Shown one piece after another: positions 1 to 8,634 of a stretch of DNA of 39,889 nt (positions are counted from its first letter, which is position 1; every line of letters starts with the position of its first letter). A model generated the notes under the pieces. That model worked only from the letters and a program-made list of their open reading frames with translations. It was not told where the DNA came from and made no database searches. Source of the DNA: Gammaproteobacteria bacterium (lineage in GTDB: Bacteria; Pseudomonadota; Gammaproteobacteria; Acidiferrobacterales; Sulfurifustaceae); the NCBI GenBank assembly GCA_004298065.1, contig SCRL01000035.1, forward strand, positions 1 to 39,889, read 5' to 3'. Both the position numbers and the translations under genes were made by a program.

Positions 1-28
1 CGGCTTTGATTCAAGGACGTTCCCGCTC

Positions 29-1858
29 GTGCGCCTGAAGCACTACGGCAAGCCGCCCGAAGACCGCAACGACTGGCTGACCATCCGCTCGCTCCTGCCG
101 TACCTGTGGGAGTTCAAGGGACGGGTGTTTCTCGCGCTCGGCTTCCTCGCCGCCGCCAAGGTCGCGAACGTCACTGTGCCGCTGGTGCTCAAGGAGATCG
201 TGGACGCGCTCTCCGGGCCGCAGCAGTTGCTGCTCCTGCCGGTGGCGCTGTTCGCGGCTTACGGTCTCTTGCGCCTCGGCAACTCGCTGTTCGGCGAGCT
301 GCGCGACGTGGTGTTCGTCAAGGTCACACAACGCTCGATCCGGCGCGTGGCGCTGCAAGTATTCGAACACCTGCACGCTCTCAGCCTGCGTTTCCATCTG
401 GAGCGCCAGACCGGCGGCGTGTCGCGCGACATCGAGCGCGGCGCAGCCGGCATTCGCTTCCTGCTCAACTTCATGCTGTTCAACATCCTGCCGACGCTGC
501 TCGAAATCGGCTTCGTCGCCGGCATCCTGTTCCTCAAGTACGACCCCTGGTTCGGCATCGTCACCCTCGCCACACTCGTGGTGTACGTGATCTTCACGCT
601 GTGGGTGACGGAGTGGCGCATGATCTTCCGCCGCACCATGAACGAGATGGACTCCAAGGCCAACACCCGCGCCATCGACAGCCTGCTGAATTACGAAACC
701 GTCAAATACTTCGGCAACGAAGGCTACGAGGCGCGGCGCTACGACGAGACCCTGCAGGCCTGGGAAAAAGCCGCGATCCGCAACCAAACCTCGCTCTCGA
801 TCCTCAACGTCGGCCAAGGCGCCATCATCGCGGTCGGCGTGACCATTTTGATGCTGCTCGCGGGTTATGGCGTGACCAGCGGGAAAATGACCATCGGCGA
901 CCTGGTGCTGGTCAATGCCTTCCTGATCCAGCTTTACATGCCGCTGCACTTCCTCGGCTTCGTCTACCGCGAAATTCGCCATTCGCTTGCCGACATGGAA
1001 CGCATGTTCGGCCTGCTGGGCCGCCATACCGAGGTGCAGGACAAGTCCGACGCACCCGATCTGGCCGTCCACACTGGCCAGATACGCTTCGAGCATGTGA
1101 GCTTCGCTTACGATCCCAACCACCAGATCCTGCGGGACGTGGACTTCGAAATACCGGCCGGACACAAGGTCGCGGTCGTCGGCGGCAGTGGCGCCGGCAA
1201 GTCCACGCTTGCACGGCTGTTGTTCCGCTTTTACGACGTCACCGGGGGGCGGGTACTGATCGATGGGCAGGATATCCGCGAAGTCAGTCAAATCAGCTTG
1301 CGGCGCGCCATCGGCAACGTGCCGCAGGACACGGTGCTGTTCAACGACACGATTTACTACAACATTCTCTACGGCCGGCCCGACGCCCGCCGCGAAGAAG
1401 TCATCGCTGCGGCCAAGGCGGCACATATCCACGAGTTCGTCGAGTCGCTGCCGGACAAGTACGACACCGTCGTCGGCGAGCGCGGCCTGAAGCTCTCCGG
1501 TGGCGAGAAGCAGCGCGTCGCCATCGCCCGCACGCTGCTCAAAAACCCGCCGATCCTGGTGTTCGACGAGGCCACCTCGGCGCTGGACTCAAAAACCGAA
1601 AAGGCGATTCAGGCTGAGTTGACCGACATCGCCACCAACCACACCACCCTCGTCATTGCCCACCGGCTCTCGACCGTCATGGACGCCGACCAGATTATCG
1701 TCCTGGACCACGGCAAGATCGTCGAGCGCGGTACCCACCGCGAGCTGCTCACGCGCGACGGCCACTACGCGCATCTCTGGAAGCTGCAACTGCAGGAGCG
1801 CGAGGAAGAGGAACAGCGGCTGAAGGCGGTGGGGAACGGGTTGGCTTCTACAAGTTAA
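29..1858 (+). CDS. Atm1/HMT1-type ABC exporter, fused permease and ATPase
   Basis: This is a half-size ABC exporter with six membrane helices followed by one ATPase domain; it would work as an inner-membrane homodimer. The N-terminal 320 residues are the membrane domain, including [13 protein letters not shown], typical of the Atm1/ABCB7 group that exports glutathione-linked sulfur or metal compounds. The ATPase domain shows Walker [10 protein letters not shown] (385-393), signature SGGEKQR (from 490), Walker B with D513-E514 and an H-loop IAHRLST. At 609 residues it is of normal family length. I take the GTG at 29, but the frame is open to the window edge, so the true start may lie further upstream. 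The substrate is inferred only from the family. Confidence 0.9.
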   Translation: MRLKHYGKPPEDRNDWLTIRSLLPYLWEFKGRVFLALGFLAAAKVANVTVPLVLKEIVDALSGPQQLLLLPVALFAAYGLLRLGNSLFGELRDVVFVKVTQRSIRRVALQVFEHLHALSLRFHLERQTGGVSRDIERGAAGIRFLLNFMLFNILPTLLEIGFVAGILFLKYDPWFGIVTLATLVVYVIFTLWVTEWRMIFRRTMNEMDSKANTRAIDSLLNYETVKYFGNEGYEARRYDETLQAWEKAAIRNQTSLSILNVGQGAIIAVGVTILMLLAGYGVTSGKMTIGDLVLVNAFLIQLYMPLHFLGFVYREIRHSLADMERMFGLLGRHTEVQDKSDAPDLAVHTGQIRFEHVSFAYDPNHQILRDVDFEIPAGHKVAVVGGSGAGKSTLARLLFRFYDVTGGRVLIDGQDIREVSQISLRRAIGNVPQDTVLFNDTIYYNILYGRPDARREEVIAAAKAAHIHEFVESLPDKYDTVVGERGLKLSGGEKQRVAIARTLLKNPPILVFDEATSALDSKTEKAIQAELTDIATNHTTLVIAHRLSTVMDADQIIVLDHGKIVERGTHRELLTRDGHYAHLWKLQLQEREEEEQRLKAVGNGLASTS

Positions 1859-1862
1859 CGCC

Positions 1863-1911
1863 CCGGTTCACGGGTGGCGGCCCGTTAGCGCCGACGTCCC
1901 CGTGGAACCGG
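1863..1911. repeat. Imperfect inverted repeat, attC-like fold or terminator
   Basis: CCGGTT-CACGGG at 1863-1874 pairs with CCCGTG-G-AACCGG at 1899-1911, giving two 6-bp stems with one unpaired base on one arm. It lies between the convergent ABC exporter and FRG genes, so it could be a terminator for either. Together with GTTA at 1854-1857 and GTTATAA at 1914-1920 it also resembles the folded single strand of an integron attC site, with an extrahelical base. Both readings are inference. Confidence 0.5.
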
Positions 1912-1913
1912 TA

Positions 1914-1924
1914 GTTATAAGTCA
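1914..1924. repeat. 11-bp terminal inverted repeat, left copy
   Basis: GTTATAAGTCA here is the exact reverse complement of TGACTTATAAC at 2625-2635. The two copies bracket the FRG gene almost to the base: this copy contains its stop codon, and the other lies 3 bp upstream of its start codon. Confidence 0.75.
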
Positions 1925-2622
1925 TCTCTGTGTAGCCAATTTACGTAGTTCGCAGTTCCCTCAGGACCTGGGAATACGGATTCTTGGTTAACGCCAAGTT
2001 TATCAAGTGTTCTCAAGATGTCCGGTTTGTTTGCGTGGCGTATTCCTTTCATGAGCACCCGCCCTTTAATTGACTTGTTCTTATGTAGATCAACGAACCG
2101 TTTGTCCTTTTCAGCGAACGGATGCACTGTGAACCACCCACTCTGTGCCCTGATCCTACTGCTGTTGATGTTGGGCTTTAAAACGTATGTCTTTTTGATT
2201 TTGAAAGGGTCCTTCTCCGTTGATGGGTCCAATAGCATCTCGTCTTTGGCAAGCAACATAAAAATGTACACATCAGACGTAGACATGCGATCGGAACAGG
2301 CAAACCATAAGGCAAACAACGGATTTGACGTCCAATCAAGCAACCGGGTGTACAGCCCATGATGTTGTGCAAAAACTAGAAGGTCCCAGTCATCCATCGC
2401 CGCGATATCTCTTTCGCGTGCGAGCCTTCTCCGAAACTCCTTTACGATTTTCTTTTCGAGATCAGTCGTGTCGTTCTTCGGATTCTTTCCTGCGACCTTA
2501 GGCAAGAGCGGATCATTGTTTGGTTGACCGCGAAACAGAACGCTGCTGTTTTTATCCTTAAGTAAGGATTCAGTCGAAGCGATAAGGTCCTCGACAGATG
2601 TTATGTGCTCGCTGTTCTTCAT
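1915..2622 (-). CDS. FRG domain-containing protein
   Basis: The 235-residue protein matches the FRG domain family (named for its Phe-Arg-Gly motif). It shows FRGQ near residue 30, then LLVFAQHHGLYTRLLDWTSN and PLFALWFAC, the conserved core of the family. The biochemical role of FRG domains is not established; they often occur in accessory or defence-associated genes. Base composition is clearly AT-richer than the flanking genes, suggesting transfer. It is the only gene between two perfect 11-bp inverted repeats (1914-1924 and 2625-2635), with an attC-like fold after its stop, so it may be a single gene cassette. The ATG at 2622 gives the full domain. Confidence 0.85.
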   Translation of the reverse strand: MKNSEHITSVEDLIASTESLLKDKNSSVLFRGQPNNDPLLPKVAGKNPKNDTTDLEKKIVKEFRRRLARERDIAAMDDWDLLVFAQHHGLYTRLLDWTSNPLFALWFACSDRMSTSDVYIFMLLAKDEMLLDPSTEKDPFKIKKTYVLKPNINSSRIRAQSGWFTVHPFAEKDKRFVDLHKNKSIKGRVLMKGIRHANKPDILRTLDKLGVNQESVFPGPEGTANYVNWLHRDDL

Positions 2623-2624
2623 AG

Positions 2625-2635
2625 TGACTTATAAC
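2625..2635. repeat. 11-bp terminal inverted repeat, right copy
   Basis: TGACTTATAAC is the exact reverse complement of 1914-1924. Read on the minus strand, GTTATAAG directly precedes the FRG gene, where an integron cassette would carry its G^TTRRRY-like core. Confidence 0.75.
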
Positions 2636-2653
2636 AAGGTATAGCTGGACTAA

Positions 2654-2675
2654 GTTCCGCCATATAAAGCGGAAC
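2654..2675. repeat. Short hairpin upstream of the FRG gene
   Basis: GTTCCGC (2654-2660) pairs perfectly with GCGGAAC (2669-2675) across an 8-nt loop. The adjacent ACCGG also follows the arm of the fold at 1899-1911 (GGAACCGGTA in both places), so the two structures share sequence. It could belong to a neighbouring recombination site or be a transcription signal; nothing else is recognisable in 2636-2775. Confidence 0.4.
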
Positions 2676-2775
2676 CGGTACATGGAAAATGGCTGATTGT
2701 TTCAGCCGATCAACTAACTGGATGTGATTTTTCATTATCCCTTGATCCAGAATAGGCGGAACAATAGTGCCAATC

Positions 2776-2892
2776 CTACTCTTCGTGCCGCTTGCGTGGG
2801 TCGCTTCGCTTCCAGTTCTTTACGACCCAATAAATGCCAGCGCCCAGCAGAACCACGTTGGCGATAATACCGATAATCCAAAACGCGCTCAT
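2776..2892 (-). CDS. Small single-pass membrane protein (38 aa)
   Basis: This is a 38-codon frame starting MSAFWIIGIIANVVL and ending in the basic tail KNWKRSDPRKRHEE. Residues about 4-24 form one hydrophobic helix, so the protein would be anchored in the inner membrane with a charged cytoplasmic tail. A good ribosome site, AGGAG, lies six bases before the ATG, and the start is only 8 bp after the stop of the P460-like gene, so the two are probably co-transcribed. No family is recognised. The ribosome site, spacing and clean topology argue that it is real. Confidence 0.55.
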   Translation of the reverse strand: MSAFWIIGIIANVVLLGAGIYWVVKNWKRSDPRKRHEE

Positions 2893-2900
2893 CGTAACTC

Positions 2901-3362
2901 CTATCTCAGCGGCCATGATGTCAGGACGTAATCTCGCCCGGTAAGGTGGCAAGCGCGACAGAGCAACACGCCCTGCCCATCCTTCACAACCTTACTCTGG
3001 AATATCTCATACCAGTACCAGTTCGTCCCGTCGCTGCTGTCGGCGGCGGTCTTGATCGCCACCGACCAACCCTGCACGGTATCGCCTTGCCCGTAGAGTT
3101 CCTTCACCGTCACCGTCCCCTTGGGATGGTCCTTGGCGCCGGACTGCATGGACTCGAATGCGACGGGGTTGAGATAGGCGCGCACGCGACCGAAGTGCGG
3201 TCCCTGCGAATCGTGCGGCCTGCTCTCGGAACGCCATTGTTTGTAATGTCCGGCCTTGAGCCAGGCTTCGAGCGCGGCACCATCGAGCGGCGGCGCAGGC
3301 GTCTGCGCGTGAACAACGGAAGCTAGGGCCATGAAGGCAACGACGGGAACGGCTTTATGCAT
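2901..3362 (-). CDS. Cytochrome P460-like periplasmic haem protein
   Basis: From ATG 3362 the product is 153 residues with a Sec signal peptide (MHKAVPVVAFMALASVVHA, cut before QTPAPP). The mature part has HPKGTVTVKELYG and WYWYEIF, a pattern of cytochrome P460-like domains, and one c-type haem site CRACH (C135, C138, H139) close to the C-terminus. It is probably exported and loaded with haem in the periplasm. P460 proteins oxidise hydroxylamine or bind NO, but many relatives have no known substrate, so the activity is unassigned. Longer in-frame starts exist up to 3455; 3362 is preferred because it places the signal peptide at the N-terminus. Confidence 0.65.
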   Translation of the reverse strand: MHKAVPVVAFMALASVVHAQTPAPPLDGAALEAWLKAGHYKQWRSESRPHDSQGPHFGRVRAYLNPVAFESMQSGAKDHPKGTVTVKELYGQGDTVQGWSVAIKTAADSSDGTNWYWYEIFQSKVVKDGQGVLLCRACHLTGRDYVLTSWPLR

Positions 3363-3547
3363 TCTTGTCACGGCTCCCTTTGCGACTGCGACCATCCTAA
3401 CACCGCGCCGATGGGCGGAAATCGGCGCGCGATAAAGCGTTGCTTCGCAAGGCAAAACCGTGGACGCAGCGCGGGGCCGACTTTATACTTGAGCGCGACA
3501 TTTAGCTGCGTCGAAGCAGCTTCACCACAGATTCTTCGGGAGTATTC

Positions 3548-4633
3548 ATGCGCCCTGCGCTCATTCTCGCCATCCTCGACCGCGAATTCCAAAGCACCCT
3601 GAGCGGCCACCACACGCCGGCGATGCTCTGGGGCCCGCCGGGCGTGGGCAAGTCGCAGATGGTGGCGCAGATCGCGACCAAGCACGACGTGCCGATGATC
3701 GACATCCGGCTGTCGCAGATGGAACCAACCGACCTGCGCGGCATTCCGTTTCGCAACGGTGCCGTTGTCGAGTGGGCGATTCCGGCGATGCTGCCGGACC
3801 CCGCGCGCCACGGGATGGAAGGCATCCTGTTCCTGGACGAAATCACCTCGGCGGCGCCGACGGTGTCGGCCGCGGCCTACCAGCTGATCCTCGACCGACG
3901 GCTGGGCGAATACCAGGTGCCGCCGGGCTGGGCAATTTTCGCCGCCGGCAACCGTCAGGGCGACCGTGGCGTCACCTATTCCATGCCCGCGCCGCTCGCC
4001 AACCGCTTCTCGCATTTCGAGGTCGAAACCCACCTCGACGACTGGGTGGCCTGGGCCTACGCGAACAATATCGATGAGCGCATCATCGCGTTCCTGCGTT
4101 TTCGCCCCGAGCGGCTGTTCGACTTCGATCCCACGCACAACCCGGTGGCCTTCCCGTCACCACGCTCGTGGGAGTTCGCTCACCGCGCGCTGCAGAAATT
4201 CCAGAACCACCCGGACCTGCTGCTGGGCGGGCTGCAAGCTTGCGTCGGCCCGACCGCCGGCATTGAGGTCCGGGCGTTCATCGACAACCTCGACAACCTG
4301 CCGGACATCGATGCCATCCTCAAGGGCGAAGCAGCACCGGTGCCGAAGGAAACCGACCTGCAGTATGCCGTCGCTTCCGCGCTCGTCGGACGCGCGATCC
4401 GTGCCCGGGGCACGCCGGACGAGGCCACGGTGCACGGCCACATCCTCGACTACGCCGGTCGCTTCCCGAGCCGTGAGATGGGCGTGATGCTGGTATCCGA
4501 CATGCAGCGCGCCGTGGGCGAGAAGCTCTTCAACCTGCCGCAGTTCACGCAGTGGGCGAAGAAGATCGCCGACGTGATGATCTTCGACATGTGGAAAAAA
4601 CCGGCCCGGCCCAAGACCGCCAAGACCGGCTGA
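3548..4633 (+). CDS. MoxR-type AAA+ ATPase
   Basis: The 361-residue AAA+ ATPase has Walker A GPPGVGKS (29-36), Walker B LFLDEI (D97, E98) and a sensor region AAGNRQGDRG, as in MoxR/RavA-like chaperones. Such ATPases usually act with a von Willebrand factor A (VWA) protein encoded next door, remodelling or activating other proteins. That partner follows 16 bp downstream. GGGAG lies six bases before the ATG, supporting this start. The client of the pair is not shown by the sequence; the neighbours are a tandem-repeat protein and a DsrS-like protein. Confidence 0.85.
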   Translation: MRPALILAILDREFQSTLSGHHTPAMLWGPPGVGKSQMVAQIATKHDVPMIDIRLSQMEPTDLRGIPFRNGAVVEWAIPAMLPDPARHGMEGILFLDEITSAAPTVSAAAYQLILDRRLGEYQVPPGWAIFAAGNRQGDRGVTYSMPAPLANRFSHFEVETHLDDWVAWAYANNIDERIIAFLRFRPERLFDFDPTHNPVAFPSPRSWEFAHRALQKFQNHPDLLLGGLQACVGPTAGIEVRAFIDNLDNLPDIDAILKGEAAPVPKETDLQYAVASALVGRAIRARGTPDEATVHGHILDYAGRFPSREMGVMLVSDMQRAVGEKLFNLPQFTQWAKKIADVMIFDMWKKPARPKTAKTG

Positions 4634-4649
4634 GGTAACCGTCCGCGTT

Positions 4650-5900
4650 ATGGACGACAGCATCGAAGCCAAGCTCACCGCCGCCCGCGCCTGGCTTATC
4701 ATCGACAAGCCGTTCCTGGGCGCGCTGGTGCTGCGCCTGCCGCTGGTCGAGGGCGACCCCAAGTGGTGCCGCAGCACCGCCACCGACGCCAAGTCGCTTT
4801 ACTACAACCGCGACTACATCGACTCGCTGACCTTCGAGCAGACCAAGTTCGTGCTGGCGCACGAGGCGCTGCACTGCGCGCTCGCACACTTCGCCCGGCG
4901 CGAGCACCGCAACAAGCGCCGCTGGGACATTGCCTGCGATCTCGCCATCAACCCGGCGCTGGTGGCTGACGGCCTGCAACCGGCGCCGAACGTGTTGCTG
5001 ATGGACGGCTTCGCCGACATGGCGGCCGAGGAAATCTATCCCTTCATCCAGGAAAACAGCGAGCAGGAACCGCACGACCAGCACGTCTACGACGATACCC
5101 AGCAGCCGCCGGACCAGCCGCACACGACACCGCCGCCGGGCGAAACGCACGCGAGTCAGCCGAAGGATGAAACCGGCGGTAACGCCACGCCGAATGCAAA
5201 TGAACCGCAACGCAGCAGCGCCGACCCCGAACGGGTCGGCGTGGCGCAGCCAACGTCGCTCTCCGCCACCGAGCGCGAGGCGCTGGCGCAGCAATGGCAA
5301 CAGCGCCTCGCCGGCGCCGCGCAGCAGGCGATGCAGGCCGGAAAGTTCGGCGGTTCAGTGGCGCGGCTGGTGGAACACCTGCTCCAGCCGCAACTGCCGT
5401 GGCGCATGCTGCTCGCGCGCTATCTCAGCTCGATGGCGCGCGACGACTACAGCTTCCTGCACCCGAGCCGGCGCGAGGGCAGCGCGATCCTGCCGGGGCT
5501 GCGTTCGAGCCATGTCGATATCGTCGTGGCGCTCGACACCAGCGGCTCGATCACGAACGAGGAGATGCAGGAGTTCCTGAGCGAAGCGAACGCGATCAAG
5601 GGCCAGGTCGGCGCGCGCATTACGCTGCACGCCTGCGACGAGGTACTGGCCCCGAATGGGCCGTGGGTGTTCGAACCGTGGGAGGAAGTACGCCTGCCCG
5701 AATCGCTCGCGGGCGGTGGGGGCACGCGCTTTACGCCGGTGTTCGACTGGGTCGCGCGCCAGGACCGGCGGCCGGATTTGCTGGTGTATTTCACCGACGC
5801 CAAGGGCGAATTTCCCGACAAAGAGCCGTCCTATCCCGTCCTGTGGTTGGTCAAGGGCAAGACCAAAGTACCCTGGGGTCAGCGGATTCAGCTAAATTAG
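4650..5900 (+). CDS. VWA-like protein with HExxH metallopeptidase domain (DUF2201 type)
   Basis: The 416-residue protein has two parts. The N-terminal domain carries a zinc-peptidase motif HEALH (H71, E72, H75). The C-terminal domain is VWA-like with a metal-dependent adhesion motif DTSGS starting at D296. A Pro/Gln/Thr-rich low-complexity linker at about 145-195 joins them. This architecture is that of the DUF2201 putative metallopeptidase family, commonly paired with MoxR ATPases as here. The protein is probably cytoplasmic, as no signal peptide is seen. Peptidase activity is inferred from the motif only. Confidence 0.82.
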   Translation: MDDSIEAKLTAARAWLIIDKPFLGALVLRLPLVEGDPKWCRSTATDAKSLYYNRDYIDSLTFEQTKFVLAHEALHCALAHFARREHRNKRRWDIACDLAINPALVADGLQPAPNVLLMDGFADMAAEEIYPFIQENSEQEPHDQHVYDDTQQPPDQPHTTPPPGETHASQPKDETGGNATPNANEPQRSSADPERVGVAQPTSLSATEREALAQQWQQRLAGAAQQAMQAGKFGGSVARLVEHLLQPQLPWRMLLARYLSSMARDDYSFLHPSRREGSAILPGLRSSHVDIVVALDTSGSITNEEMQEFLSEANAIKGQVGARITLHACDEVLAPNGPWVFEPWEEVRLPESLAGGGGTRFTPVFDWVARQDRRPDLLVYFTDAKGEFPDKEPSYPVLWLVKGKTKVPWGQRIQLN

Positions 5901-5931
5901 GGACTGCACGGACCCGAGGCGAGACGTAACC

Positions 5932-6255
5932 ATGCCGAGAATGAAGTACAACCCGTTCAACAGCGAATGGGAAATCGTAGGCAACGACTGGAAGCTGCGC
6001 CGCAACCCGCAGAAAAATTCCTGGCGCTATGCCCCGCCCAACGCGGTGATGCGATTCAACCCGCACAAGAACGCGATGGAGATGGCGCCCAAGGATTGGC
6101 CGTTGCAATACAACTCGCATACCGAGGAATGGGTGTTTGCGCCACCGGAGGCGGTGGCCAAGATGAACCCGCACACTGGCAAGTGGGAGCTGGTGGGCAA
6201 GGACTGGAAGCTCAAGTACAACCCCATAAACTGCAGCTGGCACTACGCCCCCTGA
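5932..6255 (+). CDS. Small tandem-repeat protein (YNP/DW/YAPP repeats)
   Basis: This 107-residue protein consists almost entirely of three tandem units of about 35 residues. Each unit reads roughly NP..N.WE...KDW followed by L.YNP....W.YAPP.AV; the last is cut at YAP. Trp, Asn-Pro and Tyr recur at fixed spacing, suggesting a repetitive beta fold. No family is recognised. It lies 31 bp after the VWA gene with GAGGCGAG upstream of its ATG, so it may be part of the MoxR-VWA operon and could be a client or adaptor of that pair (inference). Confidence 0.7.
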   Translation: MPRMKYNPFNSEWEIVGNDWKLRRNPQKNSWRYAPPNAVMRFNPHKNAMEMAPKDWPLQYNSHTEEWVFAPPEAVAKMNPHTGKWELVGKDWKLKYNPINCSWHYAP

Positions 6256-6346
6256 AGCAGTGCCGGATTCATTGCGTGGGCATGCTCGTGCCCCGCCCCG
6301 CGGTCGCATAGAATACGCCGCCTGTTACGAGCCTCCGCGTTATCTC

Positions 6347-7459
6347 ATGCAACTCTCCTCCGAAGACCTGCTGCGCTTGAACGTATTGCTCGCGCACGAG
6401 CTGCAAGCGGTGCGCGTCGACGAACAGACACTGACGGTGTACGCCCTCACCGCAGACGACGAGGCGCGCATCCCGCTCAACCCGAACTGCCGGCCTGAAC
6501 AGTACCTGCGGCGCGTGCGCGAAACGCTGTCGAACCACGCCCTCGGCTCGCCCGGCGGCTATCCCGTGTTCCTGCAGCGCTGGACGCGCATGGGCCAAGC
6601 CCGGGACGCGCAGCTCGAAAAGCTGCTGCTGCTCGGCGAGTCCGAGGCGGTGGTCGCGGTCGCCGGCGCGCCGGGACTGACCGACGAGATCGCGCGCCGC
6701 GCCTGGTGGGCCATGCCCACGGCCGACGTCGCACGGCGCATGCTCGAACGCGAGGCCGTGGTGCAGGGCAACATGGGCAAGGTGTTGGCCGAATACCTGG
6801 TCGAGCACCTGCCGTTCGAAACCGAATCGCTGTCGGTCATCACCACCGTGCGCCTGGTGCTGCAGCCCGGCCTGATCGACGACGCCACGCGCACGCGCAT
6901 CTGGGCGCGCAGCACGTCGCGCAACACCTACCGCCTCGGCTTTCTTGCCGCCGTGCCCGATGACCTGCCCGCGCCACTGCCGGCGCGCCCCGGTTCAGAC
7001 GAAGCGCGTGCGGTGCTGGCTTCGTTGACGGCACGGAATACTTTTGCGGCGTTGTTGGCAAAATTGCTCGACAGCGCCGGGCAGACGTTTCTGGCCGTGT
7101 CCGCAGAACAGATGCAGCATCCGCTCGACAAGGACACGGTGGCCGTGCTGCTCGACGTGGTCGGAAACTACTTTGAACCTGCACGGTGCGGAGAAATTGA
7201 AACAGACTTTGCCGGCGCGCTGGCGCGCGCGGAAACGACGACATCTGCGGGCGGAAGCGAGATCGGCGAATTGTTGTCCGCCGTGCCCGAACTGAAACGG
7301 GAGGTCGTGGCGATGCTCGCGCTGGCGCATTGCAGCGAGGCGCTGGCGACGCCGGTCCTGGCCCGAACCTCGGCGACGGGATCACTGCTCAGGCGCAAAC
7401 TCGAACCGACGATCGCACCGCTGCTCGCGCAGATCGCGGTGTTACAAGGGCGCGGCTAG
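6347..7459 (+). CDS. dsrS: DsrS-like protein (putative sulfur metabolism protein)
   Basis: From ATG 6347 the product has 370 residues, starting MQLSSEDLLRLNVLLAHE. Stretches such as LGSPGGYPVFLQRWTRMGQ, LLLGESEAVVAV, APGLTDEIARRAWWAMPTAD and GKVLAEYLVEHLPFETES match my memory of DsrS, a cytoplasmic protein of unknown mechanism linked to the reverse dissimilatory sulfite reductase (dsr) pathway. The other dsr genes are not in the window, so it is solitary here. The frame is open upstream to 6260, but the family-like start is at 6347. The name rests on recall rather than a search; a conserved hypothetical is the fallback. Confidence 0.6.
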   Translation: MQLSSEDLLRLNVLLAHELQAVRVDEQTLTVYALTADDEARIPLNPNCRPEQYLRRVRETLSNHALGSPGGYPVFLQRWTRMGQARDAQLEKLLLLGESEAVVAVAGAPGLTDEIARRAWWAMPTADVARRMLEREAVVQGNMGKVLAEYLVEHLPFETESLSVITTVRLVLQPGLIDDATRTRIWARSTSRNTYRLGFLAAVPDDLPAPLPARPGSDEARAVLASLTARNTFAALLAKLLDSAGQTFLAVSAEQMQHPLDKDTVAVLLDVVGNYFEPARCGEIETDFAGALARAETTTSAGGSEIGELLSAVPELKREVVAMLALAHCSEALATPVLARTSATGSLLRRKLEPTIAPLLAQIAVLQGRG

Positions 7460-7466
7460 ACGGGAA

Positions 7467-7772
7467 TCAGTGCTTGTCGGGCTTCTTCGGTCGGCCGATG
7501 TTCTTCAACGGCACCACCGTCGACTTCTTCGGCTCGTCGGCATAGTGCGGGCGCAGGTCCATCGGTTTGCCGAGCTCCGCGGCCAACTCGCGTTCGCGCG
7601 CCGAGATCAGCGCCAGGCACTGGCGGATGTCCTCGATGGTGCGTTCGGACAGCGGGTGTTTCAGTCCGGGGGTGGTGGCGGTGTCCTTGATGACGCCGGT
7701 CAGGGTCGCCTTCATGGCGCGCAGGACCCGGAGCTCCTTGCTTTCGGGTGAATCGGACGTCTTTTCGCTCAT
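7467..7772 (-). CDS. Conserved hypothetical protein (about 100 aa)
   Basis: ATG 7772, preceded by GAAGG at seven bases, gives 101 residues. The sequence has a helical core (RVLRAMKATLTGVIKDTATTP and a second helix ISARERELAAELG) and a basic tail KNIGRPKKPDKH. Relatives in other proteobacteria are sometimes labelled segregation and condensation protein A, but this is far too short for ScpA and lacks its kleisin ends, so I do not adopt that name. It ends 7 bp from the convergent DsrS-like gene. Function unknown; the basic tail hints at nucleic-acid binding. Confidence 0.7.
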   Translation of the reverse strand: MSEKTSDSPESKELRVLRAMKATLTGVIKDTATTPGLKHPLSERTIEDIRQCLALISARERELAAELGKPMDLRPHYADEPKKSTVVPLKNIGRPKKPDKH

Positions 7773-7858
7773 GGAAAAACCTTCGACTGGATAAGCACGC
7801 AGCTTACCGGCCGGAACGACGTCTGGCAATTTGCCGCACGAGCGCTGCGGATACCGGA

Positions 7859-8479
7859 TTAGGAACGGGCGGCGTAACGCCGCTGCTGCTTCAACACCTT
7901 CGTCACGTAGCTCTTCGTTTCCGCGTACGGCGGGATGCCGCCATAAGCGGACACCGCATTCTCACCGGCGTTGTAAGCGGCGATGACGTGGTGAATGTCG
8001 CGGAACTGGCCGGTGAGGAATTTCAGGTAGCGCACACCGGCCTCGATGTTCCGGTGCGGATCGTAAAGCTCGCTGCGCTCCACGCCGTAACGCTGCGCGG
8101 TTTCGGGCAGGAGCTGCATCAGGCCGTAGGCGCCCTTGTGCGAGCGCGCGTACGGGTTGAACGCCGACTCGACGTGCATGATGGCCTTCACGAGCGCAAA
8201 ATCCAAACCATGCTCCAGCACGGCGCGCCGGATGAGGTCGTCGTAGGCCGTGGTGCTGGGGCGGAAGAACTGCGGGTTGCTGCCGGCGCTGATCAGGCCC
8301 ATGCCGTTGAAGTTCTCGCCGACACGGATGAGCTTGTAATAACCGTTGTTAAGCTGGTAGTTCGTCACCATGCGCGAGCCGTCGGGCAGCTGGTAGACGT
8401 AGAGCAGCATGCCCGCCTCCGCCGCCACGGAGTACAGCAGCAGACATGCCAGCACGGTCCATTTCCGAGTGAGTCGCAT
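7859..8479 (-). CDS. Periplasmic lytic transglycosylase (SLT domain)
   Basis: The 206-residue protein has a signal peptide (about residues 1-22), a short beta-rich region with DGSRMVTNYQ, then a lysozyme-like transglycosylase domain. Its marks are the catalytic Glu in HVESAFNPYA (E104), GLMQLLPETA and AYNAGENAV. Enzymes of this type cleave peptidoglycan between MurNAc and GlcNAc, forming 1,6-anhydro ends; small secreted ones serve in wall turnover or in inserting cell-envelope machines. No specialised partner is visible nearby. The ribosome site before ATG 8479 is weak. Confidence 0.85.
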   Translation of the reverse strand: MRLTRKWTVLACLLLYSVAAEAGMLLYVYQLPDGSRMVTNYQLNNGYYKLIRVGENFNGMGLISAGSNPQFFRPSTTAYDDLIRRAVLEHGLDFALVKAIMHVESAFNPYARSHKGAYGLMQLLPETAQRYGVERSELYDPHRNIEAGVRYLKFLTGQFRDIHHVIAAYNAGENAVSAYGGIPPYAETKSYVTKVLKQQRRYAARS

Positions 8480-8634
8480 GGAAATTCTGTATAGGGCCCC
8501 AACAAGGGATAGTTAGCACATCCCGTGCCAACGGCGAGGCGGTAAGCCTTTCCCTATATATCGTTACTGCAAGGATTTTTTTGAGGAGGGGCGGGGTAAT
8601 TGCCGGACCGCCGGCAGCAGGTGGCCGGACGGCG

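Noticed and set aside
11-1432. A 473-codon frame opposite the ABC exporter
   Set aside because: Antisense of clear ABC motifs; His/Val/Arg-rich composition is typical of shadow frames.
7467-7772. ScpA as a name for the small protein
   Set aside because: Far too short and without kleisin ends; the label probably spread by automatic annotation.
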